Assembly (NCBI GenBank): GCA_017979445.1
Contig: CM030714.1
Coordinates: 5,208,001 to 5,272,000, forward strand
Direction: 5' to 3'
Length of the DNA stretch: 64,000 bases
Source of the DNA: Akebia trifoliata
Lineage: Eukaryota; Streptophyta; Magnoliopsida; Ranunculales; Lardizabalaceae
In this document: positions 48,990-60,500 of the stretch, one piece after another
How the letters are laid out: the number at the start of each line of letters is the position of its first letter
How positions within the stretch are numbered: position 1 is the first letter of the stretch
Position numbers and translations under genes: made by a program
Notes under the pieces: generated by a model
Database searches by the model: none
The model's input: the letters and a program-made list of their open reading frames with translations, nothing else
Told to the model about the DNA's origin: nothing

Positions 48990-50935
48990 TCTATCATTAG
49001 TCCAGTTCAACTGACTTTTGTGAAAGGTAGGAAAATCTAGGATAAAATTCTCATAGCACGTGAAATGGTTAATTAAAAGCTTCTATTTAAAAAATCTTCC
49101 TAATTCTTATGTGTTAAGATAGACCTTCGGAAAGCTTTTGATTGTGTTTGGTGGTTGTTCCTGATGTCAATCCTTTTCCAAATACGTTGTTCGAATTGTT
49201 GGATAAATTGGATTATGGAATGTGTTTCTTAGGCCAAGTTTTCAGTTTTAATCAATAGGACAAGTTTCGCATTTTCCTAGTGGAAGAGGTCTTCGTCAGG
49301 GAGATCCCCTTTCCGTTACTTATTCACTTTGGTAACGGAAGCATTCTCTTGTTTACTTCAAGAGAAGGTAGAGGGAAACTTAATCCAAGTTTCTTCTATT
49401 TTCAGTACTCCTGGGATTTCTCATCTTATTTTTGTGGATGATGTTTTTCTTTTTTTCACAAATGAAACCAATTCGCTTAATTAAATCTGAAAAGTCCTTA
49501 ATCTTTTCCATCTAGTTTCTGAGCTCCAAGATAATGATGGTAAAAGTATAATTTTCTTAACGGGTCTTGTGTTTAGGAAAATATTTCATTTGAAATTCTA
49601 AGGTTTAAAGAAGGTAGTCTTCTTGTCAAATACGTAGGTCCTCCACTCTTTTCTTCTCCGCTTAATCATTCTATGAGCTAACCTTTGGTGGGACAAATTT
49701 AAAAGAATAGAAGGTTGGAGAGCTCGTTGTCTATTCTATGCGAGTCATTTAGAACTTATTAAATCGGTCCTCTAGCTTTCAGATCTATTGATCGAGTTCC
49801 TTTAATATTCCCCATACCACTCAAAAAATTGAAAATCTTTTCAGTAGATTCCTTTGTGTGTGTGTTTTTTTTTTTTTTTTTTTTTTTTTTTGGGGGGGGG
49901 GGGGGTGCTTCTTCTCTCATAGATCAATCCATTTGCTTAATTGGAAAAAAATGCGCATCTCCTCTTGACTGGGGGGGTCTTGGCATTCAAAGACCGTAAT
50001 AGAGTTGGTATGATGAAGCTCTTTTAGATTATGGTTGAAAACAAGACCCTATATATGGGCTAGGTGGATGAGGAAAAGATATGGGGAAGACATTTGGAGT
50101 GCAGAAATTCCACAAAATGTTTCATGGTCTTGAAGGGAAATTATCATGGTCGAAGAAGATGCTATATATGTAAGAATTTTATTGCATGACGGTGCCTCTA
50201 TCTCATGTGGAAAGATCTTGAAGGTGAGCCTCTAATTTCCCAATTTGGAAAATAGTATAATCCATTTCTTTGCAAAAGTCAAAGACCTTCTAGATGGGAA
50301 TTCTTGGCAGTTAAAGATGCCATTTAATACTAAAATGGAGGAAGTCTGTGATCTAGTCTTTCAGTACCTTTAATCCCTAAACGCTTAATAAACGATGGCC
50401 CTATTTGAATTGCTAGCCCAAACGGTAAATTCAGTTCTAAATGTGCATTATAGGGTGAACCAACGAATGTGCATTGGGGAAGATTATTTGGAACCTCAAA
50501 AGTGTTCCACGCTTTTATCACATGGCTTACAATAAATAAGGAGCTAACAACGTGGGAGAAGCTTCGAAAATGAGGCTTTTCATTTGCTTCATGATGCATC
50601 TAATGTAAGAAGGCTTCGAAAAAATAATGACCATTTTTTTTTTTTGGGTCGTTCCTTTAGCGGGTGGATTTGGAAAAAGGTGCTTAAAAAATTTGGGGTC
50701 TCCAAAGTGGGTATTGGTTCGGCATTGGATGAGATTCTAGCTTTGAAAAGAATCAGATTTCCCAAGCAAATTTGTCTATCACGCTCTCTGTTTAAGTTTT
50801 TGTGTAGTTATTTTTCACATATGGAGAGAACGGAATGGAAGAATCTTTGATGAGATTGAGCTTTCTCGCTCTCTAAAATTTTGGACATTGTTGAAGAAGA
50901 TATAAGGAACGTATTTGATGGAGAGTGGTGATAAA
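48990..50935 (+). pseudogene. LINE (L1-type) reverse transcriptase fossil, block B
   Basis: Uninterrupted counterpart of the block A LINE: FVKGRKI near 49018, DLRKAFD near 49122, LRQGDPL near 49293, FVDDVF near 49434, and a diverged C-terminal segment around 50700-50850. Multiple stops. It includes a long T-run followed by a G-run at about 49866-49905 that is much longer than in block A. Confidence 0.8.
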
Positions 50936-51207
50936 TTATGATAATTCTGTTGGAGAGAATGGGTACTGATTTCTATGAAAAGATAGAGAAGAAGATTGAA
51001 TAAATTTCTGGTTCTGAATTAAATGTAATAGAAAAATACTTAATCTAGAAGTAATGGTAGACGCATACAAGTGAGTGATTGAGACAGCTTCTCACCCGGA
51101 AAGGGAAACGAAGGAAGAAATGAGAAATAGACTAGTAAAGTAGCTGATTTAATACTAACCCATGGAACAACTAGCTTCCAATTATTCAACCATAAAAGCA
51201 AAAGTAC

Positions 51208-52353
51208 TCAAAACTCAGGGACAGGGAAGTCTTCTTTAGATGCTGGGGCCTCAATCCATTTTCCATCTTCATCAATCACCATCCCTTTGTTCTTCTCAAC
51301 TAACCATGATTTAGGAATCATGCACTCTTTCTTAAGAAAATCAGTTTCCTTGTTAACTAAGCCAACACTTCTCTCGACCTTAAACTGAAACTCTCCATCC
51401 TTTCCATTCCAACCCGCAATAATATGGAGCAAAGCTTCCAAGTTGTGCCAGTCTTCGGGTTTTGTCGAATCCTTCAAGTATGGTGACTTCCTAGAGTCCA
51501 CAAAAAACTCGAGGCCTGTAGGAACATATGCAACCTGAATGGGGTAGCCCGGTACCAAGTCTATCACATTCTTTGTGTGCAAAATTCGGAGGTTTGGGAA
51601 TGACTCGAGCTTGTCGTTGAAGGCCTTATTCCCGACTTTTGGGCTGCTAAATATAAAAGCTGTTACAGGGATATGTGACAACCCATTTTCGACCATATCA
51701 AATGCACTTAGTGTCGATAGACATCCGCCGAGGCTGTGGCCTGTGAATATTAAGCTTAGATTATCGTCTTTGTACCGATTCACCAATTCTTCAATCTTTG
51801 ATCGAAGTTGAGTTCTCGCGCTAGGTATGGTGATAGTCGATTTTGGGTTGCCGGATGTGTAAATGCTGAACCAACCCTTCATGACCTTCAATGAATCATC
51901 ATTGATGTCGATTGGGTTCAACACTTGCTTCATTGATGCAAGCTCGCTTTCAGCATCCTTTTTCCATTCAAGATCTGTCGTAGTACTACGCCATGTGACA
52001 TAAATTTCACGTCTGCCGAAATTTTTACTAACTTGATCAGCAGAGGTGACAGCAATATATCCAGCCCAATTGGTTTCGGGATTTTGATTTTCAACTATGA
52101 CCGTCGCATAGAGGAAGGTATTGACGAAGTAGTGATCTGATGTCAATTGGAGTTGAACATTTTCAAAGAATGATTTCTTGAAATATCGGCTTTTGCCATA
52201 GTATTTGGAGTTTTGATCTCCAACAAATGTATCGCGGTTCGCCTGGCAGAATTCACCGCATTGAAGGATAAGTTTCCGAAGGCTTGGGTTTAGAGGTTCT
52301 AGCAAACCTTTCCACTGATTCCTCCCTAATAATTCTTCCCATGTTGGCTCCAT
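51208..52353 (-). CDS. Phospholipase A1-II-like lipase, copy 4
   Basis: 381 residues, intronless, full family length, no targeting peptide, so probably cytosolic. Starts MEPTWEELLG; the GxSxG elbow is GHSLG at 205-209 (Ser207). The likely catalytic Asp265 is in NVIDLVPGYP and His303 in DWHNLEALLH. The C-terminus has LVEKNKGMVIDEDGKW. The usual WRGT reads WRST here (121-124), as in copy 3, while copies 1 and 2 keep Gly, so the change is a property of this sub-lineage. A TATA-like box lies about 95 bp upstream. The G-box that copies 1 and 3 have upstream reads CACATG here. Hydrolysis of phospholipid or galactolipid sn-1 bonds is the family role; the actual substrate is unknown. Confidence 0.92.
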   Translation of the reverse strand: MEPTWEELLGRNQWKGLLEPLNPSLRKLILQCGEFCQANRDTFVGDQNSKYYGKSRYFKKSFFENVQLQLTSDHYFVNTFLYATVIVENQNPETNWAGYIAVTSADQVSKNFGRREIYVTWRSTTTDLEWKKDAESELASMKQVLNPIDINDDSLKVMKGWFSIYTSGNPKSTITIPSARTQLRSKIEELVNRYKDDNLSLIFTGHSLGGCLSTLSAFDMVENGLSHIPVTAFIFSSPKVGNKAFNDKLESFPNLRILHTKNVIDLVPGYPIQVAYVPTGLEFFVDSRKSPYLKDSTKPEDWHNLEALLHIIAGWNGKDGEFQFKVERSVGLVNKETDFLKKECMIPKSWLVEKNKGMVIDEDGKWIEAPASKEDFPVPEF

Positions 52354-55235
52354 AACAAAGATAGATGACTATGTATACTTGTTCTTGCTGAGAGATCAAA
52401 ATGTAAGTGAGATGAAAGATGTTTATGGATGCAAGGTGATTTACCTTTATTATAAAGATAGAAGAGCTGACACTGCTCTTGTACATAGAGGACAAGAAAC
52501 ACTGTTAGCTAGTCAGCTAGCTTGGTATGTATAATCCATAAGTGAAAGAAAAAAACCAAAAGACCTGATTCAAGATTTTGAATTTTAAAAACTATGGCTG
52601 TTCCCAAGGAAATATCTGTCTATCTATCTATTGATCGATTTAGATCATAATTAACTGTGTGGGTCGGTGTTCGGTGATTTAATGGTAAGGACGGTAACAT
52701 GTATTGGAAACGTTAAATGTCCTGATAATTTGATAACAAATATGGGATGTAGAGCATCATACTGGATGCCCTTAAGAAATACCATTTCTTTTCTCTTTTT
52801 TTTTTTTTTTCACTCCATTTTACAGAATGAAGTCCAGTTCCTCCTCACTTATTATTTAGGAAAATGCTGGAATGACACAAACGGATGCGCAAAGGTGACA
52901 AAAATGATGCGGTGGCACGCACATAACCATAGATATTTTTTACTTGTATCTTGTGGAAAAGCATTTATGGTAATGTGTGCGACACCACATCATTTTGTCA
53001 CTTTGTATCTCCGTTTGTGCACTCCAGCACGACTCATTTATTTTATACTTATAGGTGACCTCTTTACTCCCCCCGACAACTTCATCCAACTATTTATTTA
53101 TAGATGGGAAACATGAGGAAAATGATTTCATTAGGCAATATACATGCAATTCAAGTGCATTTCATTCACTAGGCATTTTCAGAGGAAAAAAAATTAATTT
53201 TCTCCAAAATCACGTTTTAAGTTATTGTTTAAAATTATTTGGCTTTCTTATAAAATGATTTTTCATTTAGAGGGTTCACATCATGTGTTATTTTCACGAG
53301 TCATTCTTAGGAGACAATGGATCCCAATTCATCCGAAAATAGGATTTAAAAAAAGAATTTTATTAACGGGTGCCTAAAGGCACTTGTTAAAGTGCAATAA
53401 ATACTCTTTGAAAATTGGATTTTGTATCGAAAATGCCCCTTAAAAAGCTTTTATTTTACCAAAAACACCCTTCGATTATAATTTTCAAAATGTATTCATT
53501 GCACTTTACTTTGTGCCCTTAGGACACATGTTAACAAGTCATGATGAATGCACCTGATTTTGGGTATGCGGTCGATCTGACAAGGGTACAGAATCATAAA
53601 TCTTTTTCTTCGGGATACACATGAAAACGATCTGTGATTCTGTGCTTTTGCCACGTCAGTCACGTATTAAAAATCAATTGCATTCATCATCATTCTACTG
53701 TATTGGGTAGTTGAATTTAATGAAAGTTGTTGGCTTGTCTTATACGAATTTTTTAAGCATGACCCCACAATGTGTGGTTTGGTTGGCTTGTCTTATTTGC
53801 TTTAAAAAAAGGGAGCGTCTGTTTGCTGCACACACACCAAAAGTACTTTATTTACCCACCTTAAATGTAAATGGCATTTACTAATTTACCTTTTTTTTTC
53901 TTTTAAAATTCTCTATCAACACACACATCTAAACGTAACGAAGCAAAGAGGAAAAGATACCCGCAACTGGTAGATTTACAATGGGGGCTGTGGGCCCTAC
54001 AAGAATTTTCAAAGCGTATGGATAGTGAGCTATTGCAATAGATATTATCGGAAGATTAAAAAATTTTTACCACCATTGCCCCCCTCCTGAAAAAAAAACT
54101 TCCACTTTTAATTGTCTTCATAGATTTTTTTTTTTTCACCTTTTATTACTTTTACAAAAAAAAAAAACCTCCTACTTTTGATTGCCCCCCACATGAGCAA
54201 AATCCTGACTCCACCCCTATGAACTAATTTGAATTGCATCTTCTTCTTCTACCGATTGAAATCACACTTCATTATATCTATTAAAATCTTAAAATTTCTA
54301 ATTCATAATTAAGAATATATTATTCTCCATTTGTCATTCACGATAAAAGATCATATACATCTCTCCAAGTCTTTCTTGTTTCTATTTATCCCTATTTTTC
54401 TTTCACATGTTAAATTTCTCTCATCTCATATCTCTTATCTTCTATTTTAATTAATTTTTATCTTTCTCTATTCTCTTAACACTACTTATTTCTCTACATT
54501 TTTAATTATTTTTCTCTTCTTCTTCTCTAATTTCTCTCCTTCTTTAATCTCTCTTTAATATTTTTTTAATTTATTTTTCTAGTTGTTTTATTCAATAATT
54601 TTGATGGGCTCGTCTATAGAGTTTGTTGGTTAAAATCCTAATTAAAACTAATAGTTAAACTCGAAGATTGTAATTTTATTTCGATTAATAATGTTGGATT
54701 AATATTTATATTTTTTGGATTGATTTAAAGTGAGTTAATTATTTATTTAATTATATATCTATAAATTCTTTTTAATTTTTGTCTACAATTCTCACATTGA
54801 ATATTTGAAAATTTTCTTGATTCATTATGAATAATTGATATAATGATTGATTAAGAAATCTATGTGGTATGTGGATGTCCAACATGTGGCAACCTTATAT
54901 TTTTCAAAATATTTTAGAAAATAATTTTTTATTTAATTGTTATATCAATCAGTTAAGGATAATCTTTATTCAAACCTAACCGAAAAAAGGAATGTTGAAC
55001 GAATAAAATTATGATTTTTTAACTGAATCCTCAGTACCTTAGCACTTTTTAATTTCTATTTTAAATCTTTTAATTTCTATTTCATATAATAGTGTGAAAA
55101 ATCATTTGTTTAATAGTTTAGGTCAAATCTTCTTCTACCTCAGCCGTATTTTAATTCAATTTTTACATAATCTTCGTCGATTAACCTTGGATTCCCGAGA
55201 TTTTACTACTTCGCTACAACATTGCACTTGATGAA
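52354..55235. other. Upstream flank of lipase copy 4
   Basis: The proximal part matches the copy 3 flank, and 53430-55235 matches the copy 1 flank. It contains the hairpin MITE at about 52877-53015 and a degenerate palindrome at about 53570-53660. A 149-codon open frame at 52667-53116 runs through the MITE and has no family resemblance, so it is not called. No other gene. Confidence 0.65.
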
Positions 55236-56950
55236 GTCTTGAGTGCTTATTACATCATATTAAAATGCATGAGTAAAGATCAAACTTTATTGATGAAAAT
55301 CTTAGGTGATGATTACATGAACCCTAATAAAATATTTATTAACGTAGTGTAACGTGTGAATCAATAGATTAAAAAAATTTGAGAATTTTTGCTCAATGGT
55401 ACACACAAATTAATTTAAATCAATAGATTCAATTGATAAACAAGAAATAGCTTAAAGAAAACGAGTCAACTCGATCTGAAAACTCTAATCTTCCTCATGC
55501 ATGTAGATGTCCTACATCATTTATAAATGGGTTGGGATTTGTTAATCACTCTATAAAGAATGACACATGGAAAAAAAACATAATCCCATTCATGTAAACA
55601 TGAAATCCAACGATTAAGACTTATCCTCAAAATAAATATCCTTGATATTTGTGTTATATAGATACATATGAATCACAAACATTGAATTTCATATTTATAT
55701 GATTGAGATCACTTCATAAATATTAGATCAACCAAGATATATCCCCCTCCTCCCCTTGGGATTATGTGTCATTCTCTGCCTAAAAAGCAATATTTTTGTT
55801 GAAAACTAATTGGAGGTGGTAACATAGAAAGATATTGATCCAGTCAAGCTATATAGATCATAGATTGCACAAATAATGCAATCAAGCCATGGCCATGGGA
55901 TGACTGAAAATCTAACAATTATGGACCACAGTGGAGTCCTGATTTATAAAGAGTGATTGAGAAATATTTCTACATTTTGGCGAAGATTTAAATGGTTTAG
56001 ATCTTGTTCTTGTGCAGCCCGAGGCAAATGATCTACGGTTCTATGATGAGGGCGTATGTCAGAGGGGGGTGTCAGATTATCACAGCTCATTTTAAAACAC
56101 TGTCATGTCAAACTTATCCGTACCTTTGGATTTCATGTTTGTTACGAGTCACTTTTGTTCACAACCTTAGAACAAACATTCTTTTAGATCTTTTTCTCTC
56201 TTTGAACTTTTAACTTGTAAATGGGACTGGAATCAATCTCCCCAACAATGGGACAATCTCCATGAATTTAACCTACATGTCCATCCTTTGTCATCCACAC
56301 AAAACAATATCCTCTTTCTTTAAGAAACTACCCAAAACCCAAAAATTAATTTGTCCTTTTAGGAAAGTTTGTGACCACCCCCTAGGAGGATACCTCGGCA
56401 ATCATCTCTATGATCAATCCCACGTCTTGATCGTAAGATTTACATTACACAGATCTCAAGGACCATAAAATAGCCTCAATCTTGGGTTGACATAACTAAA
56501 GTATACACCTAGGATGGACACTAATATTTCCTCTACATGAGAATTTTTTCTCAAAAACGCACATAGTCTTGGATCTTGAGCACCCTCTGTAGAGAAGGTT
56601 AGCAATTTCTTGTTTCTTTGTTTTCAAGTTTCAAAAAATTCAAACCAAACCTGATGTTCATAATTGGATTTTTAAAAAAAAATGCATGGAACTATGGAAG
56701 TTATATTGATAGAGATAATCTGTCCATGTTTTACTAAAATAGCATCATATATAAACCTCCATACAGAATTCAACCAAACTTTTACTATATTTAGGACTGG
56801 TTTTTCTGTTAGCTAAAGTACATATGAGATCAATTCCATTTTAGAAATTACTTGTAAATCTCAAGAGGAGAAATCTAATTCAACTTGCCCCAAGAGGGGC
56901 CAGGTTTAATTTCTCATATTATCCTCCTTCCTAAGATCACCATCATTAAT
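55236..56950. other. Intergenic region upstream of the CIPK gene
   Basis: Mostly single-copy-looking AT-rich DNA. A dispersed repeat at about 55950-56075 shares GAGGCAAATGATCTACGGTTC with 18060-18170 and 26100-26150. No ORF of note. Confidence 0.45.
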
Positions 56951-57050
56951 TATTTCTGTTTCAGAGCCAAAACAGAATATAATGCAAGAGGCAGTTTCTT
57001 CAATAATTCGAGTTTATTTGATTTGGCTTTGTTTGGAAGGAGGAATATCA

Positions 57051-58382
57051 ATGGAGAAGAAAGGGACTATCTTAATGCAAAGGTACGAGCTCGGGCGAAT
57101 GCTCGGCCAAGGTACCTTTGCAACGAAGGTCTACCATGCTCGGAACCTAAGAACAAGTCAGAGTGTCGCAATTAAGGTTATCGATAAAGAGAAGGTTCTA
57201 AGGGTTGGGATGATTGATCAGATAAAGCGGGAGATATCTGTGATGCGGCTTGTACAACACCCCAATGTGGTTCGGCTCAACGAAGTTATGGCTAGCAAAA
57301 ACAAGATTTATTTTGCGATGGAATACGTGAAGGGTGGAGAACTTTTCAATAAGGTCGCGAAAGGAAAGCTCAAGGAAGACGAGGTTCGCAAGTATTTCCA
57401 ACAATTGATTGGAGCCATTGATTTCTGCCATAGCCGAGGTGTATACCACCGCGATCTCAAGCCAGAGAATCTCCTCCTCGATGAGAATGGGAACCTTAAG
57501 ATTTCCGACTTTGGGCTTAGCGCTTTGTGCGAATCGCAGAGGCAAGATGGTCTCCTCCATACAATGTGTGGGACACCAGCCTATGTTGCACCAGAGATTA
57601 TTAACAAGAAAGGTTACGAAGGTGCGAAAGCCGATATATGGTCTTGTGGGGTGGTTCTCTTTGTTCTTTTGGCGGGATATCTCCCTTTCCATGACTTGAA
57701 TTTGATGGAGATGTATAGGAAGATAAGTAAAGGGGATTTCAAGTGCCCACAATGGTTCCCACCCGAGGTTCGAAAACTTCTCTCAAGAATCCTCGATCCT
57801 AATCCAAGCACACGGATCACTCTGGCAAAGCTCGTGGAGAATTCATGGTTTAAGAAGGGATTCAAACTAATTGAGAAATCCCGTGAAGAAGAAGAAGACA
57901 GAGTGGTTAACCTTCAAGACGTTCATGCGGCCTTTGCATCCACTTCTGATGAGAACCCAGAGAAAAGAGGCGAGACCATGACCACGAACTCCATGAAACC
58001 TACTTGTTTGAATGCCTTTGATATTATATCTCTATCTCCAGGATTCGATCTATCAGGTCTGTTTGAGAAGGAGAATTATCACAAGGCGGAGTCTAGGTTC
58101 ACAACAACAAAATCCGCATCGACAATTGTATCAAAGTTGGAGGAAATAGCAGAGATGGAGCGTTTTAAGGTGAAGAAGAAGGATGGGTTGGTGAAATTGC
58201 AAGGAAGGAAGGAGGGAAGAAAGGGACAACTCGCCATAGATGCGGAAATCTTCGAGGTTACACCTTCGTTTTATATGGTAGAGGTTAAGAAAATGGCTGG
58301 TGATACTATGGAATATGAGAAGTTCTGTAACCAAGATTTAAAACCTTGTCTCAAGGATATATTATGGACTTGGCAAGGATAG
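57051..58382 (+). CDS. CIPK: CBL-interacting Ser/Thr protein kinase (CIPK, SnRK3)
   Basis: 443-residue intronless kinase. CBL calcium sensors bind and recruit such kinases to membranes to phosphorylate ion transporters. Kinase domain about 12-267: glycine loop from Gly19, ATP-anchoring Lys42, Glu61, HRDLKPEN at 133-140, DFG at 153-155, APE at 180-182. The NAF/FISL motif starts [12 protein letters not shown] at 321 and is followed by the phosphatase-interaction region and a C-terminus ending LWTWQG. No introns and the sequence place it in the intronless CIPK clade, near CIPK2/10-like members. I start at 57051 (MEKKGT); an upstream ATG at 56982 would add 23 residues unlike the family. Two oddities: an extra Thr25 in the glycine loop (FATKV where the family has FAKV), and Met172 in the activation segment (HTMCGTPAY where HTTCGTPAY is usual). 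Activity is therefore not certain. Confidence 0.95.
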   Translation: MEKKGTILMQRYELGRMLGQGTFATKVYHARNLRTSQSVAIKVIDKEKVLRVGMIDQIKREISVMRLVQHPNVVRLNEVMASKNKIYFAMEYVKGGELFNKVAKGKLKEDEVRKYFQQLIGAIDFCHSRGVYHRDLKPENLLLDENGNLKISDFGLSALCESQRQDGLLHTMCGTPAYVAPEIINKKGYEGAKADIWSCGVVLFVLLAGYLPFHDLNLMEMYRKISKGDFKCPQWFPPEVRKLLSRILDPNPSTRITLAKLVENSWFKKGFKLIEKSREEEEDRVVNLQDVHAAFASTSDENPEKRGETMTTNSMKPTCLNAFDIISLSPGFDLSGLFEKENYHKAESRFTTTKSASTIVSKLEEIAEMERFKVKKKDGLVKLQGRKEGRKGQLAIDAEIFEVTPSFYMVEVKKMAGDTMEYEKFCNQDLKPCLKDILWTWQG

Positions 58383-58536
58383 AAGCAGCAACAACAACTT
58401 CCTAAGGGTTTTTTTTTGTGGATTGGAGATTGTTGGGGTGCACTTCCACACAGCTTCATCCTAATGCATGGTATCTTCTGTTAATGTTTTCCTTTGTTTT
58501 TTTGTAATTTTGCTATGTAATTTGTGTTCAAGATCT

Positions 58537-58542
58537 AATAAA
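58537..58542 (+). terminator. Poly(A) signal of the CIPK gene
   Basis: AATAAA about 155 bp after the stop codon, preceded by T-rich DNA with TTTGTAATTTTG. A reasonable near-upstream element for polyadenylation. Confidence 0.55.
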
Positions 58543-58559
58543 TGTACAGGAATTTGGCA

Positions 58560-59239
58560 AATATAAGATGTTTCTTAAAGCAATCTTCACAGATGTGAAA
58601 AGCACAACCCAATATAAGTCTAGAGCATGAATGACTATGATGTGCTCAATATTAAACCTAGAAACTCTCTTTAGCAAGGACCCATCATAGGGAGGGCAGA
58701 GATCACCCCAATTAGTACAAGGTCTACCCAAACCAAATCAAGGATCAGGACCCAAACAAAATAAAAAAGAGAACAGCAAAGGTAAGGTTGAGTGTTTCTT
58801 TGTAGCAAATAAATCACTCAATTTTTTTTTTTTTGGTGAAGTCTTTGGTCCTCACCTAATGGTGATGATACACATGATTCGATGTTTTGTTCTGTGTTGG
58901 CAGAACATTCTGGTTTTTAGACATAGCAGAATGAAACATTGTCAAGTTGTGAATCTTTCATGAAATTTTGTGGAACAAATCAGTATCTAAAAAGAAAATT
59001 ATTTTACTGGAGACGTTTCGAAATGTTTTCCAAGCATACTGAAACGTATCAAACGCACTGTTTCGATACTAAATTAACCGTTAAGCAAATGTTGTAACTT
59101 CTAAAAGATTCAATTAATTAAACAAAAAAGACTTTTGCAACAACATCTACGCATCAATGCAATGTTGCGAGGATCCTTTGTTTTGGATTGTTTCAAAGTA
59201 CTAAAGCCTCTTTTGAACCAATGTTCCCCGATATTTAAT
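58560..59239. other. Intergenic DNA, no feature seen
   Basis: No family-like frames or terminal repeats were noticed. Confidence 0.4.
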
Positions 59240-59960
59240 CTCTAGATTGAAACCATGAAGTCTTTAACTGGGACCTTTTTCTTTTGGGCAATACGAATGG
59301 ATTTGGAAATGTGATCTACGGGATGAAGCTCCATACTTACAGTCCCCCAAAATCTTATCCTAGCTCCCTTTCCTACTCTAAAAATATTACTTTTGCGAAA
59401 TTCCAACAAGTTCCTACAAATTCTTTTTGAACCACCACACCATGAGAGGATGTCACTAACCCACTCTCCCACACAAATCAATCCGCCTTATATTTGGCCT
59501 TGATCACTTCCTTCCATAAGCTATCTCTTGCATCTTCGAACGTGCACAACTATTTTCCAGAAGAGCCATATTCAGTAATCCGATTTTTCAAACACCCAAC
59601 CCTTCGTTCTTCTTTGAAAGGAAAATTTAACTCCACTTCACCAAATGGAACTTACTTGTTCCCTCCCTATTCTTCCCTAAAAAGTCAGAATCATCTTCTC
59701 AATCTGTCTTTCAAAAGTTCTAGGCATTATGAATATGGAAAGAAAGTATACAAGGATGCTTGACAATGTGCTTTTGATAAGAGTCACTTTCCCCTGTTTT
59801 GAAAGATATTGGATTTCCACAACCTTATTCTTTGCTGGTTCGCTCTATTCTCTCAATGATTTGGTCCCAAATTGCCTTATTTATGTATCTAGCACGCAAT
59901 GGAAGGCCCAGATATGAAGAGGGGAAGGAGTCCACTTGACACCCTAAGGTTGCAGGAAGG
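59240..59960 (-). pseudogene. LINE (L1-type) RT C-terminal fossil
   Basis: Minus-strand translation with frame breaks reads LPLRARYINKAIWDQI, then GKVTLIKSTLSS in pieces, then VGKGARIRFWG near 59350. These are the conserved post-RT blocks of plant L1 elements. At least three stops. It is a different lineage from the 29-kb LINE. Confidence 0.72.
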
Positions 59961-60400
59961 AGGGGGAGATTGAGGGTATGCCCGCACCAAAGATTCTGCT
60001 CAGACTATTATCTCATGCAACATTGTTCTCCTAACACAATTGGTTTGCTTTGAAAGCAATTCAAGCAATGACTTAGTGAAGAAGAAAAAGTAAGGTGGTT
60101 CCAAATAAGTCATTGAGGGTAACAAAGTGCTGCAGACTTCCCATTACAAATTTCTTAGTAATGGAAAAATACACAAGTATATTGAGTTGTACCCAAAACA
60201 TGAAAGCAACGACTATGAAGGACAAATTGCATAGTTCAATCTTCTTTGAAAAAGCACAGGTTCTATATGAAATTCCTCCAACATATTGCAACAAATCAAG
60301 TTGTAGAAAGAAAGAATAAACATTTGGGTGAAACTTGTCAAAAAATCGAGCATCCAAAAAATGAGCAAACCACAATATTCTTATAAATAGATTGACCCAA
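59961..60400. other. Intergenic DNA between LINE pieces
   Basis: A 119-codon open frame on the minus strand (60073-60432) resembles nothing I know. On the plus strand the right part runs into LINE tail sequence, so it is probably a shadow. Confidence 0.35.
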
Positions 60401-60500
60401 GAATAGCATAGATTTGCTTTGCTATGGCACATTTGGAAGGAAAGGAATAGTCAGATCTTCGAAAGAATGAGTTCTAATGGGATTCTTTACACAGCAATTT
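60401..60500 (+). pseudogene. LINE C-terminal tail fragment
   Basis: Plus-strand translation gives LLWHIWKERNSQIFER, the signature end of plant L1 reverse transcriptase ORFs. Orientation is opposite to the piece at 59240-59960, so two insertions or an inversion are involved. Confidence 0.65.

Larger units (their letters stand above)
46516..54345. repeat. Segmental duplication block B (unit of lipase copy 4)
   Basis: Counterpart of block A (26197-42290). It preserves the pre-insertion state at four sites where block A has mobile elements: the TA tract, the LINE, the lipase coding region and the 26.3-kb LTR site region. Confidence 0.88.

Noticed and set aside
52667..53116. 149-codon open frame upstream of lipase copy 4
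   Set aside because: It crosses a hairpin MITE and microsatellite-like T runs; the homologous frame upstream of copy 3 is broken.
56982..57050. Upstream ATG extending the CIPK by 23 residues
   Set aside because: The extension is unlike any CIPK N-terminus and hydrophobic; MEKKG at 57051 fits the family.
57198..57865. Minus-strand frames of 83-184 codons within the CIPK gene
   Set aside because: They are antisense shadows of a strongly coding kinase frame.
60073..60432. 119-codon minus-strand open frame
   Set aside because: Its upstream end overlaps the LINE tail on the other strand, and the sequence matches no family I know.
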